From contig JAHBYU010000001.1 in NCBI GenBank assembly GCA_019635775.1, positions 744,001 to 808,000 on the forward strand: a stretch of 64,000 bases of DNA, in the 5' to 3' direction. Positions 36,117-45,258 of the stretch are shown here, piece after piece. A model generated the notes under the pieces. It saw nothing but the letters and a program-made list of their open reading frames with translations. It did no database searches and was not told where the DNA came from. A program made the translations under genes and the position numbers. How positions within the stretch are numbered: the stretch's first letter is position 1; each line of letters starts with the position of its first letter. The stretch is from Rhizobiaceae bacterium. GTDB taxonomy: Bacteria > Pseudomonadota > Alphaproteobacteria > Rhizobiales > Rhizobiaceae.

Positions 36117-36705
36117 TCAGGGCGTACCTTCGAGAAGTTCGAGTTGCAGGTGCTGCAGCAGGATGATCGTCTTCGCGTCGATGATCCGGCCATCGCGCAC
36201 CATCTTCATGGTGTCGTCGAGCGGGACCTCGATGATCTCGATATCCTCGCCTTCTTCGACAGCTCCGCCGCCGTCCGATAGTCGGTCAGTCGGGCTGTAT
36301 TCGGCAATAAACAAGGTGATGCGTTCAGTGACACTGCCGGGGCTCATGTAAGGGGAAAAGATTGTCCTCAGGCCGTTAAGGCGATATCCGAGTTCCTCCT
36401 CCGCCTCCTTGCGTATCGCGGTCTCGGGATCGTTGGCATCGAGCAGGCCGGCGCAAGCCTCGATGAGCGGGGCTGAATGGCCGGTGACGAAGGCTGGATA
36501 GCGAAACTGGCTGATAAGCAGCACCGTGGAGCGCCCCCTGTCATAAGGCAGCACGGCGGCTCCGTCGCCCCGGTCAGTCATACGTCTCGCGGGTCTGGGT
36601 CTCCCAGACGCCGTCGTTTCGCCGGTAGTCAAAGGTCGTTTTCGTCAGCCTCGCCCAGTTGTCAGAAAGCAGCTCGGTCGACCTTACTCGTATTCTGTCC
36701 TGCAA
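36117..36705 (-). pseudogene. nudK: NudK-type Nudix hydrolase split by a 4-bp duplication
   Basis: The N-terminal part (36705-36574) encodes DRIRVRSTELLSDNWARLTKTTFDYRR to QTRETYD and stops at TGA (36576-36574). The rest, from RGDGAAVLPYD onward with Nudix box GLLDANDPETAIRKEAEEEL and an intact C-terminus, lies in another frame. Removing one copy of a tandem TGAC (TGACTGAC, minus strand) restores the family sequence YDRGDGA. NudK hydrolyses GDP-mannose and related compounds. Start: TTG at 36705 after ACGGAGG. An ATG (36581-36579) overlaps the TGA, so reinitiation could make a 154-residue C-terminal chain. Sequencing error is an alternative. Confidence 0.75.
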
Positions 36706-36898
36706 GTTCAAGCCTCCGTGAAACCGCGCGGTCTCGGGTTTTTCGGCCATTTCGCCGCGTCGAGAGGCATGCCCGAAGATGAGGTCTTTGCGCAACCCAT
36801 GGCGTGGGCTGAAAGCCGGGGTTGAACCGAAAGCGATACGGTGCCAAATCAGGGGAAAGAAATCCGGTCCTTTCCAAGGGCACCCTCAGAGACGTTTC

Positions 36899-37726
36899 AT
36901 GGTCACCTATCTTGACGCCGCATCGGCGCCGCTTCGCAACACCGGGCAGATCAGGCTCTATGGACCCGACGGGTTCGAGGGCATGCGCAAGGCAAGCGCA
37001 ATCACCGCCGCCTGCCTCGATGAACTCGCCGGCATGGTTGCGCCCGGCGTGACAACTAACGCAATCGACCGGTTCGTTTTCGAATTCGGGATGGACCACG
37101 GAGCTATCCCGGCGACCCTTAATTATCGCGGCTACACGAAATCGACCTGTACATCGATAAACCATGTCGTCTGCCACGGTATCCCTGACGATAAACCGCT
37201 GAGGGAGGGGGACATCGTAAACATCGACGTGACCTACATCCTGGACGGTTGGCACGGCGATTCCAGCCGGATGTATCCTGTCGGCCAGATCAAGCGAGCT
37301 GCCGAGCGATTGCTCGAGGTGACGCATGAATGCCTGATGCGCGGCATCGCCGCGGTAAAACCCGGCGTCCGCACAGGCGCGATCGGGGCGGCGATACAGG
37401 CCTATGCCGAGGCGGAGCGCTGCTCGGTGGTGCGAGACTTTTGTGGGCACGGTGTCGGCCAGCTCTTTCACGATGCGCCGAACATTCTTCACTACGGCAA
37501 CGTGGGCGAGGGCGTGGAGATGCGCGAAGGCATGATCTTCACCATCGAGCCGATGATCAATCTCGGTCGCCCGCACGTTAAAGTGCTTTCCGATGGCTGG
37601 ACGGCTGTCACGCGGGATCGTTCCCTTTCGGCGCAATACGAACACGCTATCGGCGTGACAGCCACCGGCTGCGAGGTCTTCACCTTGTCTGCGAAAGGGC
37701 TCGACCGCCCCGGCCTGCCTTCGTAA
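36899..37726 (+). CDS. map: Type I methionine aminopeptidase
   Basis: A 275-residue metallopeptidase removing initiator methionine. The metal ligands are in NIDVTYILDGWHGDSSRMY (two Asp), GHGVGQLFHDAPN (His), FTIEPMI (Glu) and QYEHAIGV (Glu), and the substrate loop reads NYRGYTKSTCTSINHVVCHG. About 20 residues longer at the N-terminus than the E. coli enzyme, normal for alphaproteobacteria. The ATG at 36899 starts MVTYLDAASAP; upstream codons in the frame are not conserved. Followed by radC after 45 bp, the usual alphaproteobacterial order. Confidence 0.95.
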   Translation: MVTYLDAASAPLRNTGQIRLYGPDGFEGMRKASAITAACLDELAGMVAPGVTTNAIDRFVFEFGMDHGAIPATLNYRGYTKSTCTSINHVVCHGIPDDKPLREGDIVNIDVTYILDGWHGDSSRMYPVGQIKRAAERLLEVTHECLMRGIAAVKPGVRTGAIGAAIQAYAEAERCSVVRDFCGHGVGQLFHDAPNILHYGNVGEGVEMREGMIFTIEPMINLGRPHVKVLSDGWTAVTRDRSLSAQYEHAIGVTATGCEVFTLSAKGLDRPGLPS

Positions 37727-37771
37727 TATTGCTGTCTGAGGGCGGTGCTTTACGTCGCTGGTGGGGAAGTC

Positions 37772-38575
37772 ATGGCGAACGAGGAGAGCGACGAGCGCGG
37801 GTTCTTTGCCGAACGACCTGTACGCACCTTGCCGAAATCCGGCAGCGACAAGGCGTTTGAGGGCGTTGCTCACGATGAAGTCGCCCCACGGCAGCCTGCA
37901 GAAGAGAAGCCCCACTATCTGGGACATCGAGACCGCCTGAGGAAACGTTTTGCCGTGTCCGGCGACACGATGCCGGACTACGAACTGCTGGAACTTCTCC
38001 TCTACAAGGCGATACCGCGCGGCGATACCAAGCCTGTCGCCAAGGCGCTGCTGAAGCGTTTCGGAACGCTTGCAGAAGTCCTTGGCGCGCCTCCGCACCT
38101 GCTGCAGGAGGTCAAGGGGGTGGGCCCCAGTGCCGCACTTGAGCTCAAGGTCATCGCGTCTGCCGCCAGCCGCATGGCGCGCGGCGAAATCCACAAGCGC
38201 GAAATCCTCTCTTCATGGGAGAAGGTACTGGAGTATTGCCGCGCCGCGATGGCTTTTGAGGAGCGCGAGCAGTTCCGGATACTCTTTCTCGACAAGAAGA
38301 ACGCGCTGATCGCCGACGAGGTACAGCAGGTCGGCACGGTAGATCACACGCCTGCCTACCCGCGTGAGGTTATACGCAGGGCACTGGAACTGTCATCGAC
38401 CGCGATCATCCTTGCCCATAACCACCCGTCCGGCGACCCGACGCCCTCACGCGCCGACATCGAGATGACCAAGGAGATCATCGAGGCCGGCAAGCGTCTC
38501 GGTGTCGTGGTGCATGACCATATCATCATCGGCAGGAAGGGATTCGCCAGCATGAAGGGTCTTCTGCTGATCTGA
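37772..38575 (+). CDS. radC: RadC family protein (JAMM/MPN domain)
   Basis: A 267-residue protein. A UPF0758 N-terminal helix-hairpin-helix region (about 45-125, [34 protein letters not shown]) precedes the MPN domain, with the JAMM metal motif [19 protein letters not shown] (about 210-228) and the upstream glutamate region. Despite the name, a repair role is not established. ATG at 37772 (MANEESDER) follows GTGGGGAAG. Confidence 0.93.
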   Translation: MANEESDERGFFAERPVRTLPKSGSDKAFEGVAHDEVAPRQPAEEKPHYLGHRDRLRKRFAVSGDTMPDYELLELLLYKAIPRGDTKPVAKALLKRFGTLAEVLGAPPHLLQEVKGVGPSAALELKVIASAASRMARGEIHKREILSSWEKVLEYCRAAMAFEEREQFRILFLDKKNALIADEVQQVGTVDHTPAYPREVIRRALELSSTAIILAHNHPSGDPTPSRADIEMTKEIIEAGKRLGVVVHDHIIIGRKGFASMKGLLLI

Positions 38576-38587
38576 TCGCGCAATGAA

Positions 38588-38610
38588 AAAGGCCGCACGA
38601 GGCGGCCTTT
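38588..38610. terminator. Intrinsic terminator between radC and tig
   Basis: Stem AAAGGCCGC (38588-38596) with GCGGCCTTT (38602-38610) and a 5-base loop. On the minus strand the stem is followed by TTTTTC, giving a standard terminator for tig; on the plus strand the arm ends in TTT only, so it may also stop radC transcripts weakly. Confidence 0.8.
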
Positions 38611-38635
38611 GTCATGTTGCCCAATGGGGCGAATG

Positions 38636-40123
38636 CTATTCCGCGTCGTCGGCCTTCTTGGCCTTCTTTGGCGCAGCCTTCTTTTTCGGCGCCTCTGCCT
38701 TCGCCTCGTCGGCGCCGGAGTCGTCGGCCTTCTTGGCCTTCTTTGCAGACGCCTTCTTGGCGGGCTTCTCAGCGCCGCTTTCCGGCTCGTCGTCGGCCAT
38801 CAATTCTTCTTTCGTGACCTTGTTGTCGGTCACGGAAACCTGGCCGAGGAGATGGTCGATGACCTTTTCCTCGAAAAGCGGAGCCCTGATGGACGTGATG
38901 GCTTCCGGATTGTTGCGGTAGAAGTCGAATGCCTGCTGCTGCTGGTCGGCGGGGAAGCGGCGAACCGTTTCGAAAAGCGCACGCTGAACTTCCTCGTCGG
39001 CGACCGTCACGCCGGCCTTCTCGCCGATCTCGGCAAGCACCAGGCCCAGACGAACACGGCGTTCGGCAAGGCGCATATACTCCTCGCGAGCCTCGTCCTC
39101 CGTCGTTTCCTCGTCCGCGAACGTGCGTCCAGCGGCCTGAAGATCGCGATTCACCTGATTCCAGATGTTCGTGAACTCAGCCTCGACCAGCTTGGAGGGC
39201 GCCTCGAACTTGTAGTTCGTGTCGAGCTGGTCGAGCAGCTGGCGCTTGACCTTCTGGCGGGTCATCGAGCCGAACTGGTTTTCGATCTGGCCCTTGACGA
39301 TCTCACGCAGCTTGTCCAGCGATTCCAGGCCGAGCGCCTTGGCAGTCTCGTCGTTCAACTCAAGCGGGCCGGGCTTGGCTACTTCCTTGACGGTAACGTC
39401 GAAGGTGGCTTCCTTGCCTGCCAGGTGAGTGGCCGTGTAGGCCTCCGGGAAGGTGACGGTGACAACTTTCTCCTCGCCAGCCTTCGTTCCGATGAGTTGA
39501 TCCTCGAAGCCGGGGATGAATTCCTTGGAACCAATCACCAGAGGCTGGTCGGTGCCAGCGCCGCCGTCGAAGGGCACGCCGTCGATCTTGCCGACATAGT
39601 CTATCGTCACGCGGTCGCCTTCGGCGGCCTTGCCATCCTTGGGCTCGTAGCTGCGGGTGGACTCCGCGACGCGCCTTACCTGTTCCTCGATCTCGCTGTC
39701 CGGCACGTCATAGATCGGGCGGGTTACGGAGATGTCGGAGAATGTCTTGATCTCGATCGCCGGGATGACCTCGTAGGCGAGTTGGAACTCGAAGTCCGCG
39801 TTTCCGGCGAGGATTTTCTCGGCTTCCTTCTCGTCCTCGGTCATGGTGACCTCGGGCTGCATGGCTGCCTTCTCGCCGCGGCCGGCGATGATGTGCCTGG
39901 TCTGGTTCGACAGAATGTCGTTCACGACCTCGGCCATGAAGGACTTTCCGTAGAGCTTGCGCAGGTGCTGGAGCGGAACCTTGCCGGGACGGAACCCGTT
40001 GAGGCGGGCCTTGTCCTTTATCTCGTGCAGCCGGGCGAGCAGCTTGGCTTCCATGTCCCCGGCCGGAACGGTCACCTTAATCTCGCGCTTGAGGCCGGAA
40101 TTCAGAGTCTCGGTTACCTGCAT
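38636..40123 (-). CDS. tig: Trigger factor (ribosome-associated chaperone and PPIase)
   Basis: A 495-residue trigger factor. Ribosome-binding signature [19 protein letters not shown] is at about 39-57 ([17 protein letters not shown] start), the FKBP domain about 155-245 ([23 protein letters not shown]) and the C-terminal chaperone domain after that. The last 45 or so residues are a low-complexity tail of lysine, alanine and aspartate with three KKAKKADD-like copies, long even for alphaproteobacteria. The upstream frame (11 codons before 40123) is unlikely to be translated. Terminator at 38588-38610. Confidence 0.96.
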   Translation of the reverse strand: MQVTETLNSGLKREIKVTVPAGDMEAKLLARLHEIKDKARLNGFRPGKVPLQHLRKLYGKSFMAEVVNDILSNQTRHIIAGRGEKAAMQPEVTMTEDEKEAEKILAGNADFEFQLAYEVIPAIEIKTFSDISVTRPIYDVPDSEIEEQVRRVAESTRSYEPKDGKAAEGDRVTIDYVGKIDGVPFDGGAGTDQPLVIGSKEFIPGFEDQLIGTKAGEEKVVTVTFPEAYTATHLAGKEATFDVTVKEVAKPGPLELNDETAKALGLESLDKLREIVKGQIENQFGSMTRQKVKRQLLDQLDTNYKFEAPSKLVEAEFTNIWNQVNRDLQAAGRTFADEETTEDEAREEYMRLAERRVRLGLVLAEIGEKAGVTVADEEVQRALFETVRRFPADQQQQAFDFYRNNPEAITSIRAPLFEEKVIDHLLGQVSVTDNKVTKEELMADDEPESGAEKPAKKASAKKAKKADDSGADEAKAEAPKKKAAPKKAKKADDAE

Positions 40124-40476
40124 CGTCAAAAACCTTCGTTTCCAGAATCCGCGCACTCTGTACGGCCTTGCCGTTCAGCCTGCCGGTGTATCCGTGCCGG
40201 AGTGGCTAGTTGGGCGTGAGGGCGGAGCGCGCGGTCCTACAGGCCGCTCACGGCCCGGATTCCTTGGCGCTCGACACGCATTTCTGCGGGTAAGTCCTTG
40301 TTTATCAAGCATCTTACCGCGTCAGTAGGTCGCGGATCTTTCACTCCCGTCACAATTGCCACGCCTTTTGTCATACGTGCCGCGGATTTTCAACACTTCT
40401 TAGTGTCACATTGGTGGCAACTGATGTGGTCCGCGAGATTGACAGAATGATGTCTGCATGTGATCTGCGGCTGAAT
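40124..40476. other. Intergenic region between tig and tRNA-Leu
   Basis: This 353-bp gap holds the tig 5' region on the minus strand and, near its right end, a TTGACA candidate for the tRNA promoter. No open frame with recognisable content was seen on either strand, and no strong hairpin apart from short GC-rich inverted stretches. Confidence 0.6.
40439..40466 (+). promoter_or_regulatory. Candidate sigma70 promoter for tRNA-Leu
   Basis: TTGACA (40439-40444) is followed after 16 bases by TGATCT (40461-40466), 11 bases before the mature tRNA 5' end. The -35 is perfect, the -10 poor. Confidence 0.4.
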
Positions 40477-40561
40477 GCGGATGTGGCGGAATTGGTAGAC
40501 GCCCTGGATTTAGGTTCCAGTGCCGAAAGGCGTGGGGGTTCGAGTCCCTTCATCCGCACCA
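40477..40561 (+). tRNA. tRNA-Leu (anticodon UAG)
   Basis: An 85-base tRNA including encoded CCA. Acceptor GCGGATG pairs with CATCCGC, discriminator A precedes CCA (40559-40561). The D arm has the AATTGGTAGAC sequence, the anticodon loop reads TTTAGGT with TAG in the middle, a long variable arm (class II, TGCCGAAAGGCG) is present, and the T loop is GGTTCGAGTC. It reads CUA codons (and possibly other CUN). Confidence 0.97.
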
Positions 40562-40673
40562 CGCTCCACGCCGCGTCCCTCCCTTACTGAAAGACGACTG
40601 AGCATGAGCAAGGAAGGAGTCTGACTTTTCACCGCGCGTAGGCTATCTTGTCATCGACAGGATCGGGAAAGCG

Positions 40674-41114
40674 ATGATCATCAGGGAACTTTCCGAACAG
40701 GAATGCATCGAAATTCTGGCAGCCGCGCGGGTGGGGCACTTGGCTTGCGCGCGCGATGACCAACCTTACGTCGTTCCGATCACGATCGCGTTCGCACAGC
40801 GTTCCATCTACAGCTTTTCCCTGTCCGGCCAGAAGATCGACTGGATGCGACACAACCCGAAAGTCAGCCTTCAGGTCGGCCACCCCGAAGGCGATGGCTG
40901 GAAGAGTGTCGTTATCCAGGGAATCTACAAGGAACTGCCTGACAGGATCGGCTCCAAGCTCGAAAGAGAGCGCGCCTGGTCCCTGCTCAGCAGCCATGCG
41001 AACTGGTGGGAGCCCGGGAGCCTGAAGCCCGTGACTGCTTCCATTCCGTCTGATCACATCTTCTATTGCCTGTCCATTGAGAGCATGACTGGTCGTCAAG
41101 CGGTGCCGGAATAG
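40674..41114 (+). CDS. Pyridoxamine 5'-phosphate oxidase-fold flavin-binding protein
   Basis: A 146-residue split-barrel protein. It begins IIRELSEQECIEILAAARVGHLACARDDQPYVVPI, typical of the NimA-like/PNPOx group that binds FMN or F420-type cofactors, followed by GQKIDWMRHNPKVSLQVG and a C-terminal strand region. Enzymatic role unknown; it lacks the full PNPOx length and active-site set for vitamin B6 synthesis. It precedes the AI-2E family gene by 8 bp, suggesting an operon. Confidence 0.85.
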   Translation: MIIRELSEQECIEILAAARVGHLACARDDQPYVVPITIAFAQRSIYSFSLSGQKIDWMRHNPKVSLQVGHPEGDGWKSVVIQGIYKELPDRIGSKLERERAWSLLSSHANWWEPGSLKPVTASIPSDHIFYCLSIESMTGRQAVPE

Positions 41115-41122
41115 CCGCGCCG

Positions 41123-42175
41123 ATGCGCAAGGCCACGATAGAGGGTGTAAGTTTCGTCACCGTGGTCGTACTGGTGACTGCAGCCTTCGTTTGGCTGCTG
41201 ATACCCTATTATGGCGCGATCCTTTGGGCCGTGATCCTCGCCATCCTATTCCGGCCGCTGTACCGACGGCTGTTCAACAGGTTCGGAGGGCGAGCCAACG
41301 TGGCGGCCGGACTGAGTCTGCTGGCATGCGTTTGCATCGTCGTAATACCCGGAGCGGTGGTTCTTGCCTCGCTGGCGCAGGAGGCAAGCAGCCTTTACGA
41401 GCGCATCGATACGCGAGAGTTCGACGTCTCCAAGGTATTGCAGCAGGTCTATGATTCCCTCCCAAGCTTCATTACAGGCGGCTTGGAATCGCTGGGCCTA
41501 GGCGACATATCCCAAGTCCAAAGCGGTCTGACCTCTTTCATGGGACAACTGGCGCAAGCGTTCGCCGCGCGCGCCGTCATCATCGGCCAGGGCACCATGC
41601 AGTTCGTGGTTAGCCTGGGTGTGATGCTGTACCTGCTGTTCTTCCTGTTCCGGGACGGGCATTCGCTTGCGCTCGCCATGCGCCGAGCGAGCCCGCTGAA
41701 AGACCGCTATACTGACCAGATATTCGCAAAATTCGCTTCGGTCGTCAGGGCGACCGTCAAGGGCAACGTCATCATCGCGATCATTCAGGGTACCATCGGT
41801 GGCGTGATGTTCTGGCTGATCGGTATTGAGGCAGCGCTTTTGTGGGGGGTGCTGATGGCTCTGCTCTCGCTGCTGCCAGCAGTTGGAGCAGCAATCGTTT
41901 GGGCGCCTGTCGCCTGCTACCTGCTTCTTTCCGGAGAGTACGGCAAGGGACTGGCGCTGTTGGCGGTCGGAATCCTGGTTATCAGTATGGTCGACAACCT
42001 GCTTCGGCCCCAGCTCGTCGGCAAGGATCTGCGTTTGCCGGACTTCGTCATACTTATCTCGACAGTCGGAGGCATATCGCTTTTTGGTATCAACGGCTTC
42101 GTCATAGGTCCGCTTATCGCAGCCCTGTTTGTCGCGGTGTGGTCCCTTTTCAGCGACGATCGCACGATTTCCTGA
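41123..42175 (+). CDS. AI-2E family (PerM/YdiK-type) inner membrane transporter
   Basis: A 350-residue protein with about eight membrane helices in the arrangement of the AI-2E family: two N-terminal helices (ILFRPLYRRL after the first pair), a large hydrophilic loop (about 70-145), paired helices, then GVMALLSLLPAVGAAIVWAPVACYLL-type and LRLPDFVILISTVGGISLFGINGFVIGPLIAALF. The last segment is the family signature. Substrates vary (AI-2, Na+/H+ exchange in some members), so specificity is open. Ends 8 bp from the convergent GntR gene. Confidence 0.88.
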   Translation: MRKATIEGVSFVTVVVLVTAAFVWLLIPYYGAILWAVILAILFRPLYRRLFNRFGGRANVAAGLSLLACVCIVVIPGAVVLASLAQEASSLYERIDTREFDVSKVLQQVYDSLPSFITGGLESLGLGDISQVQSGLTSFMGQLAQAFAARAVIIGQGTMQFVVSLGVMLYLLFFLFRDGHSLALAMRRASPLKDRYTDQIFAKFASVVRATVKGNVIIAIIQGTIGGVMFWLIGIEAALLWGVLMALLSLLPAVGAAIVWAPVACYLLLSGEYGKGLALLAVGILVISMVDNLLRPQLVGKDLRLPDFVILISTVGGISLFGINGFVIGPLIAALFVAVWSLFSDDRTIS

Positions 42176-42183
42176 AACGACAT

Positions 42184-42858
42184 TCAGGCGATCATGTCAG
42201 CCGCGATCTTCAGCGTGTTGCCCAGCGATGTCGCGAGGTGGTCGCGCATATGACTTGCAGCGAGTTCGCTGTCGCCGATCTGCATCGCCTCCAGGATCAA
42301 TTTGTGCTGCCTGATGGTCACGGCGCCCAGTCCGGGTTCGGGAATGGCAAGATGGCGTCCGCGATCCATTTGCGCCTTCGATACGTCCACGGCGCGCCAC
42401 AGCATGTGCAGGCCGTTCACTTCCGCGATCATCCGGTGAAACGTATCGTCGAGCCGGATCGCGTCGGCGAAATGCCGGCGGCTTATGGCGCGTTCGTGGG
42501 CCGCGATGTTGTCCTCGAAGGCCTCAGCTTCGGCTTCCTTAAGGCGGCCGGCTGCACGTGATGCGCTTTCCGCTTCAAGCGCGGTCCGGATTATATAGGC
42601 TTCTTCGAGTGCCTTGCGGCTGATCGGGGCAATGAATGTTCCGCTTTGGGCGAAGACCTGGATGAGCCCCTCGTCGCTCAGACGCTTCAGCGCCTCGCGC
42701 ACCGGTGTTCGTGAAACAGCAAGCCGCGTTGCGATAGCCGCCTCCACGACAGCCTCGCCGGGGCGCATGCGGCCGGCCACGATCAAGCCACGCACGACCT
42801 GGTAAACCTGATCGCTCAGGGCGACGCCACGCTTCAGCGGTGTGGGTTCGACATCCAT
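42184..42858 (-). CDS. GntR-family regulator, FCD-domain subfamily
   Basis: A 224-residue repressor-type regulator. The winged helix is at about 12-75 (LSDQVYQVVRGLIVAGRMRPGEAVVEAAIATRLAVSRTPVREALKRLSDEGLIQV) and the FCD ligand domain at about 85-215, with the metal-binding Asp/His residues in RLDDTFHRMI and SHMRDHL. It follows the sugar transporter genes on the same strand and is the likely regulator of that operon; a GntR-type palindrome occurs at 47323-47342. Start at 42858 (MDVEPTPLKRG); the upstream 42 codons in the frame look non-coding. Confidence 0.9.
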   Translation of the reverse strand: MDVEPTPLKRGVALSDQVYQVVRGLIVAGRMRPGEAVVEAAIATRLAVSRTPVREALKRLSDEGLIQVFAQSGTFIAPISRKALEEAYIIRTALEAESASRAAGRLKEAEAEAFEDNIAAHERAISRRHFADAIRLDDTFHRMIAEVNGLHMLWRAVDVSKAQMDRGRHLAIPEPGLGAVTIRQHKLILEAMQIGDSELAASHMRDHLATSLGNTLKIAADMIA

Positions 42859-42958
42859 CTTTCTGCATCCGGCGTGGAAAACGGGTCCGACGGTCGCCGC
42901 AGCCGTCGGGGAAATCGAGGCGGGTATCTCCCGCCTCGATCCTGTCGACGAGGTCTGG

Positions 42959-43963
42959 CTATTTTGCAATGCAGGTATCTGCATTGTCGGGGGTGCAGAC
43001 GTCGAGACCGGTATAGGTCGGGTCCGCAGGCCCCGGCTTGCCGTCGGCGATGTCCTTCAAGGCCATCATCGACTTGTAGCCCATTTCATACGGCCGCTGG
43101 CCAACCTGGCCCTGTGACAGACCTTCCTTCATCTGGTCGATCTGGGTGGGGAGGGTGTCGGCATAGACCACGGCGAGTTCGTTCTTGGCAATCTTGTCCT
43201 TGAACGGCTCGGTCGCAGCGCGGTTTGCGTCCGGAACGAACTGCGCAAAGCCGCCGGTTGCCGCGAATGCATCAAGGTTCGGCATCTTGGTCAGGAGGTC
43301 CTGGAACTGCTGGGCTGCCAGCGGGAAATCGTCATTGGTGTAGAGCGGGCAGCCGTCCACTTCCGTCCAGCCATTCTGTCCTTCCAGCCGGTCACCGGGG
43401 GCGGTAGCCGATTCCTTGCCGGCGAGGCCGTCGCGAATACCCTGCATGCGCTCGTTGAGGTTTGCGGCAGCGGCACCGCCGGACTGGATGCAGATCGTGC
43501 CGCCCTGCGGCTTCAGCGTCTGCAGGATCTTGGCAATGTTGGTGCCGATCTCGTAATTGTGCGTTCCGATATAGGCGACCCGCAGATCCTTGTTTTCCGG
43601 CAGGACGTCGGAATCGAATGTGATGACCGGGATGCCGGCTTCTTTGGCCGCCTGCAGAGCGGGAAGGATCGCAACCGCGTTGGATGGCGAAACGGCGATG
43701 CCTGCAACACGCTTGGCTACCAGATCCTGCACGATCTGAACCTGCTCGTCGCCGCCGCCATGCGCGCCCGGTCCGATATACTGGCATTCGAACGCTCCGC
43801 CGGCGTCCTCTACGGCCTTTTTGCAGCCGGCAAGCGCCTGATCGTAGAATGGATTGTCCATCGCCTTCGGAACCAGAGCGAATACAGGCTTGTCCTGTGC
43901 GAATGCCTGAGCGCCAGCAAGCGCTGTAAAGGCGAGGGCAGCGCCCAATAGAACTTTCTTCAT
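42959..43963 (-). CDS. Sugar ABC transporter substrate-binding protein (system 1)
   Basis: A 334-residue periplasmic binding protein of the ribose/galactose (type I, Peripla_BP_4) class. Signal peptide MKKVLLGAALAFTALAGAQAFA, then FALVPKAMDNPFYDQALAGCKKA (the first strand-helix with the sugar-ring aromatic), AVSPSNAVAILPALQAAKEAGIPVITFDSDV and the late YEMGYKSMMALKDIADGK. Several cysteines (CQY, CKK, DVCTPDNADTC) are unusual and could form disulfides. Sugar unknown. Encoded last of the transporter genes, after permease and ATPase. Confidence 0.9.
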   Translation of the reverse strand: MKKVLLGAALAFTALAGAQAFAQDKPVFALVPKAMDNPFYDQALAGCKKAVEDAGGAFECQYIGPGAHGGGDEQVQIVQDLVAKRVAGIAVSPSNAVAILPALQAAKEAGIPVITFDSDVLPENKDLRVAYIGTHNYEIGTNIAKILQTLKPQGGTICIQSGGAAAANLNERMQGIRDGLAGKESATAPGDRLEGQNGWTEVDGCPLYTNDDFPLAAQQFQDLLTKMPNLDAFAATGGFAQFVPDANRAATEPFKDKIAKNELAVVYADTLPTQIDQMKEGLSQGQVGQRPYEMGYKSMMALKDIADGKPGPADPTYTGLDVCTPDNADTCIAK

Positions 43964-44043
43964 GACTGTCTATTCCTCCACGTGATTTGAATTCTCTGCC
44001 CGATAGGGCGGTTTCGAGGATGTCTCCCATCATCCATTGGTCG

Positions 44044-44143
44044 TCAGGTCGTCGCCTGCCGGGATGGGCTGGCGGTCGCGAACGATCAGAGTGCTCTCAT
44101 CTAGTCCTCCACGTTGACTGCGTTGGTCGCAGGTCGTCTCCTG
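44044..44143. repeat. Twin hairpin-forming repeats between permease and binding protein genes
   Basis: Two 14-base sequences, CAGGTCGTCGCCTG (44044-44057) and CAGGTCGTCTCCTG (44130-44143), differ by one base and each has CAGG/CCTG arms. They sit in the 187-bp gap between the system 1 permease stop and its binding protein start. Such intercistronic hairpins can stabilise upstream mRNA or mark processing sites; role inferred only. Confidence 0.45.
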
Positions 44144-44150
44144 CGATGTG

Positions 44151-45248
44151 TTACGGGCGGCGGCGGATCGGCAGCCAATGGTGGGTCAGGGCACGAATGG
44201 ATGTGCCGCTTGTCTGCATGCCGAGCAGAACCGCAACGATAATGAAGACGCCGACGAAAGCGCCCTGCCAGTTGGAATCGACCCCGGCCATGAGAAGCGC
44301 GTTTCGGATCACCTCCAGGAAGGCGGCTCCGATGAAGGCTCCGAACGCCGTGCCGTAGCCGCCCATGAGGCTGGCGCCCCCGATCACCGTGGCTGCGATG
44401 ACGCGCAGTTCGTAGCCTGTGCCCAGAGCATTCAGGGCGGATCCGTTGTAGCCGAGCAGCAAGATCGATGCGAAGGATGCGGTGAAGGCCGAAAAGACAT
44501 AGGCTTGGAACTTGATCCGGTCGACCGGCACGCCGGTAAGGCGTGCGGCCTGCTCATTGCCGCCAATGGCGAATAGGTGGCGCGCCCATGCCGTGTAGTT
44601 GAAGATCCAGCCCACGATCAGCGTCAGGATGATGAGCGCCCAGAAATGCGACGAGAATTCAGGCATCCAGGGTGGCGCCCATCCCAGCGGTTCGCGCAAC
44701 GGCCATTTTGCTTGTCCAATGGCCTTCACGATCGGCGCATCCGGTCCGAACTGGTAGAGCATCTGGTTGCCGGAGAGCACGATCGCCAGAGACCGCGCAA
44801 TCGACATCATCCCGAGCGTGACGACAAACGATGGCATGTTCAGATACGCCACGAAGAAGCCGTTGACGACGCCACAGGCGATCCCGGCAAGCATTCCCAT
44901 AGCAAAGGCGACATACCAGGTATGGTGCCAGGTCAGGAACAGCCCGGCCACGATTGCGACAAGCGCCATGATCGAACCGACGGAAAGGTCGATGCCGCCA
45001 GTGATCAGCACGACGGTCATCCCAAGCGCCATGATGCCGATCGGTGCGAAGTTGCGCGAGATGTTGCCGATGTTTTCGACGGAGCCGAAGGTCGGCTCGA
45101 TGACAGTCATGACAAGCATGAGTACGGCAAGCGCGACGGCGACCCAGAACGACTGGGCTCGCAACAGCTTCTGAAGGGCGGTCTGCTCTCGAACGCCAGC
45201 GACTTCGTCAAGCGCTGCGTGGTCGGGGGCAGCCGGCGTGGCTGCCAT
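44151..45248 (-). CDS. Sugar ABC transporter permease (system 1, RbsC-like)
   Basis: A 365-residue inner membrane permease of the BPD_transp_2 family with about ten helices. Signature segments are GMTVVLITGGIDLSVGSIMAL, GMLAGIACGVVNGFFVAYLNMPSFVVTLGMMSIARS, FAIGGNEQAARLTGVPVDRIK (the coupling EAA-like loop) and GTGYELRVIAATVIGGASLMGGYGT. Start taken at ATG 45248, 10 bp past the ATPase stop; a GTG seven codons upstream would overlap the ATPase gene end. Confidence 0.92.
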   Translation of the reverse strand: MAATPAAPDHAALDEVAGVREQTALQKLLRAQSFWVAVALAVLMLVMTVIEPTFGSVENIGNISRNFAPIGIMALGMTVVLITGGIDLSVGSIMALVAIVAGLFLTWHHTWYVAFAMGMLAGIACGVVNGFFVAYLNMPSFVVTLGMMSIARSLAIVLSGNQMLYQFGPDAPIVKAIGQAKWPLREPLGWAPPWMPEFSSHFWALIILTLIVGWIFNYTAWARHLFAIGGNEQAARLTGVPVDRIKFQAYVFSAFTASFASILLLGYNGSALNALGTGYELRVIAATVIGGASLMGGYGTAFGAFIGAAFLEVIRNALLMAGVDSNWQGAFVGVFIIVAVLLGMQTSGTSIRALTHHWLPIRRRP

Positions 45249-45258
45249 TGAAGAGGCC

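Noticed and set aside
36662-38194. A 510-codon open frame on the minus strand across map and radC
   Set aside because: It is antisense to two well-supported genes, has no ribosome binding site and no recognisable sequence; long shadow frames are expected at high G+C.
38609-40219. A 536-codon open frame on the plus strand opposite tig
   Set aside because: Trigger factor on the minus strand has full-length family motifs; the antisense frame is Leu/Val/Arg-rich with no motif.
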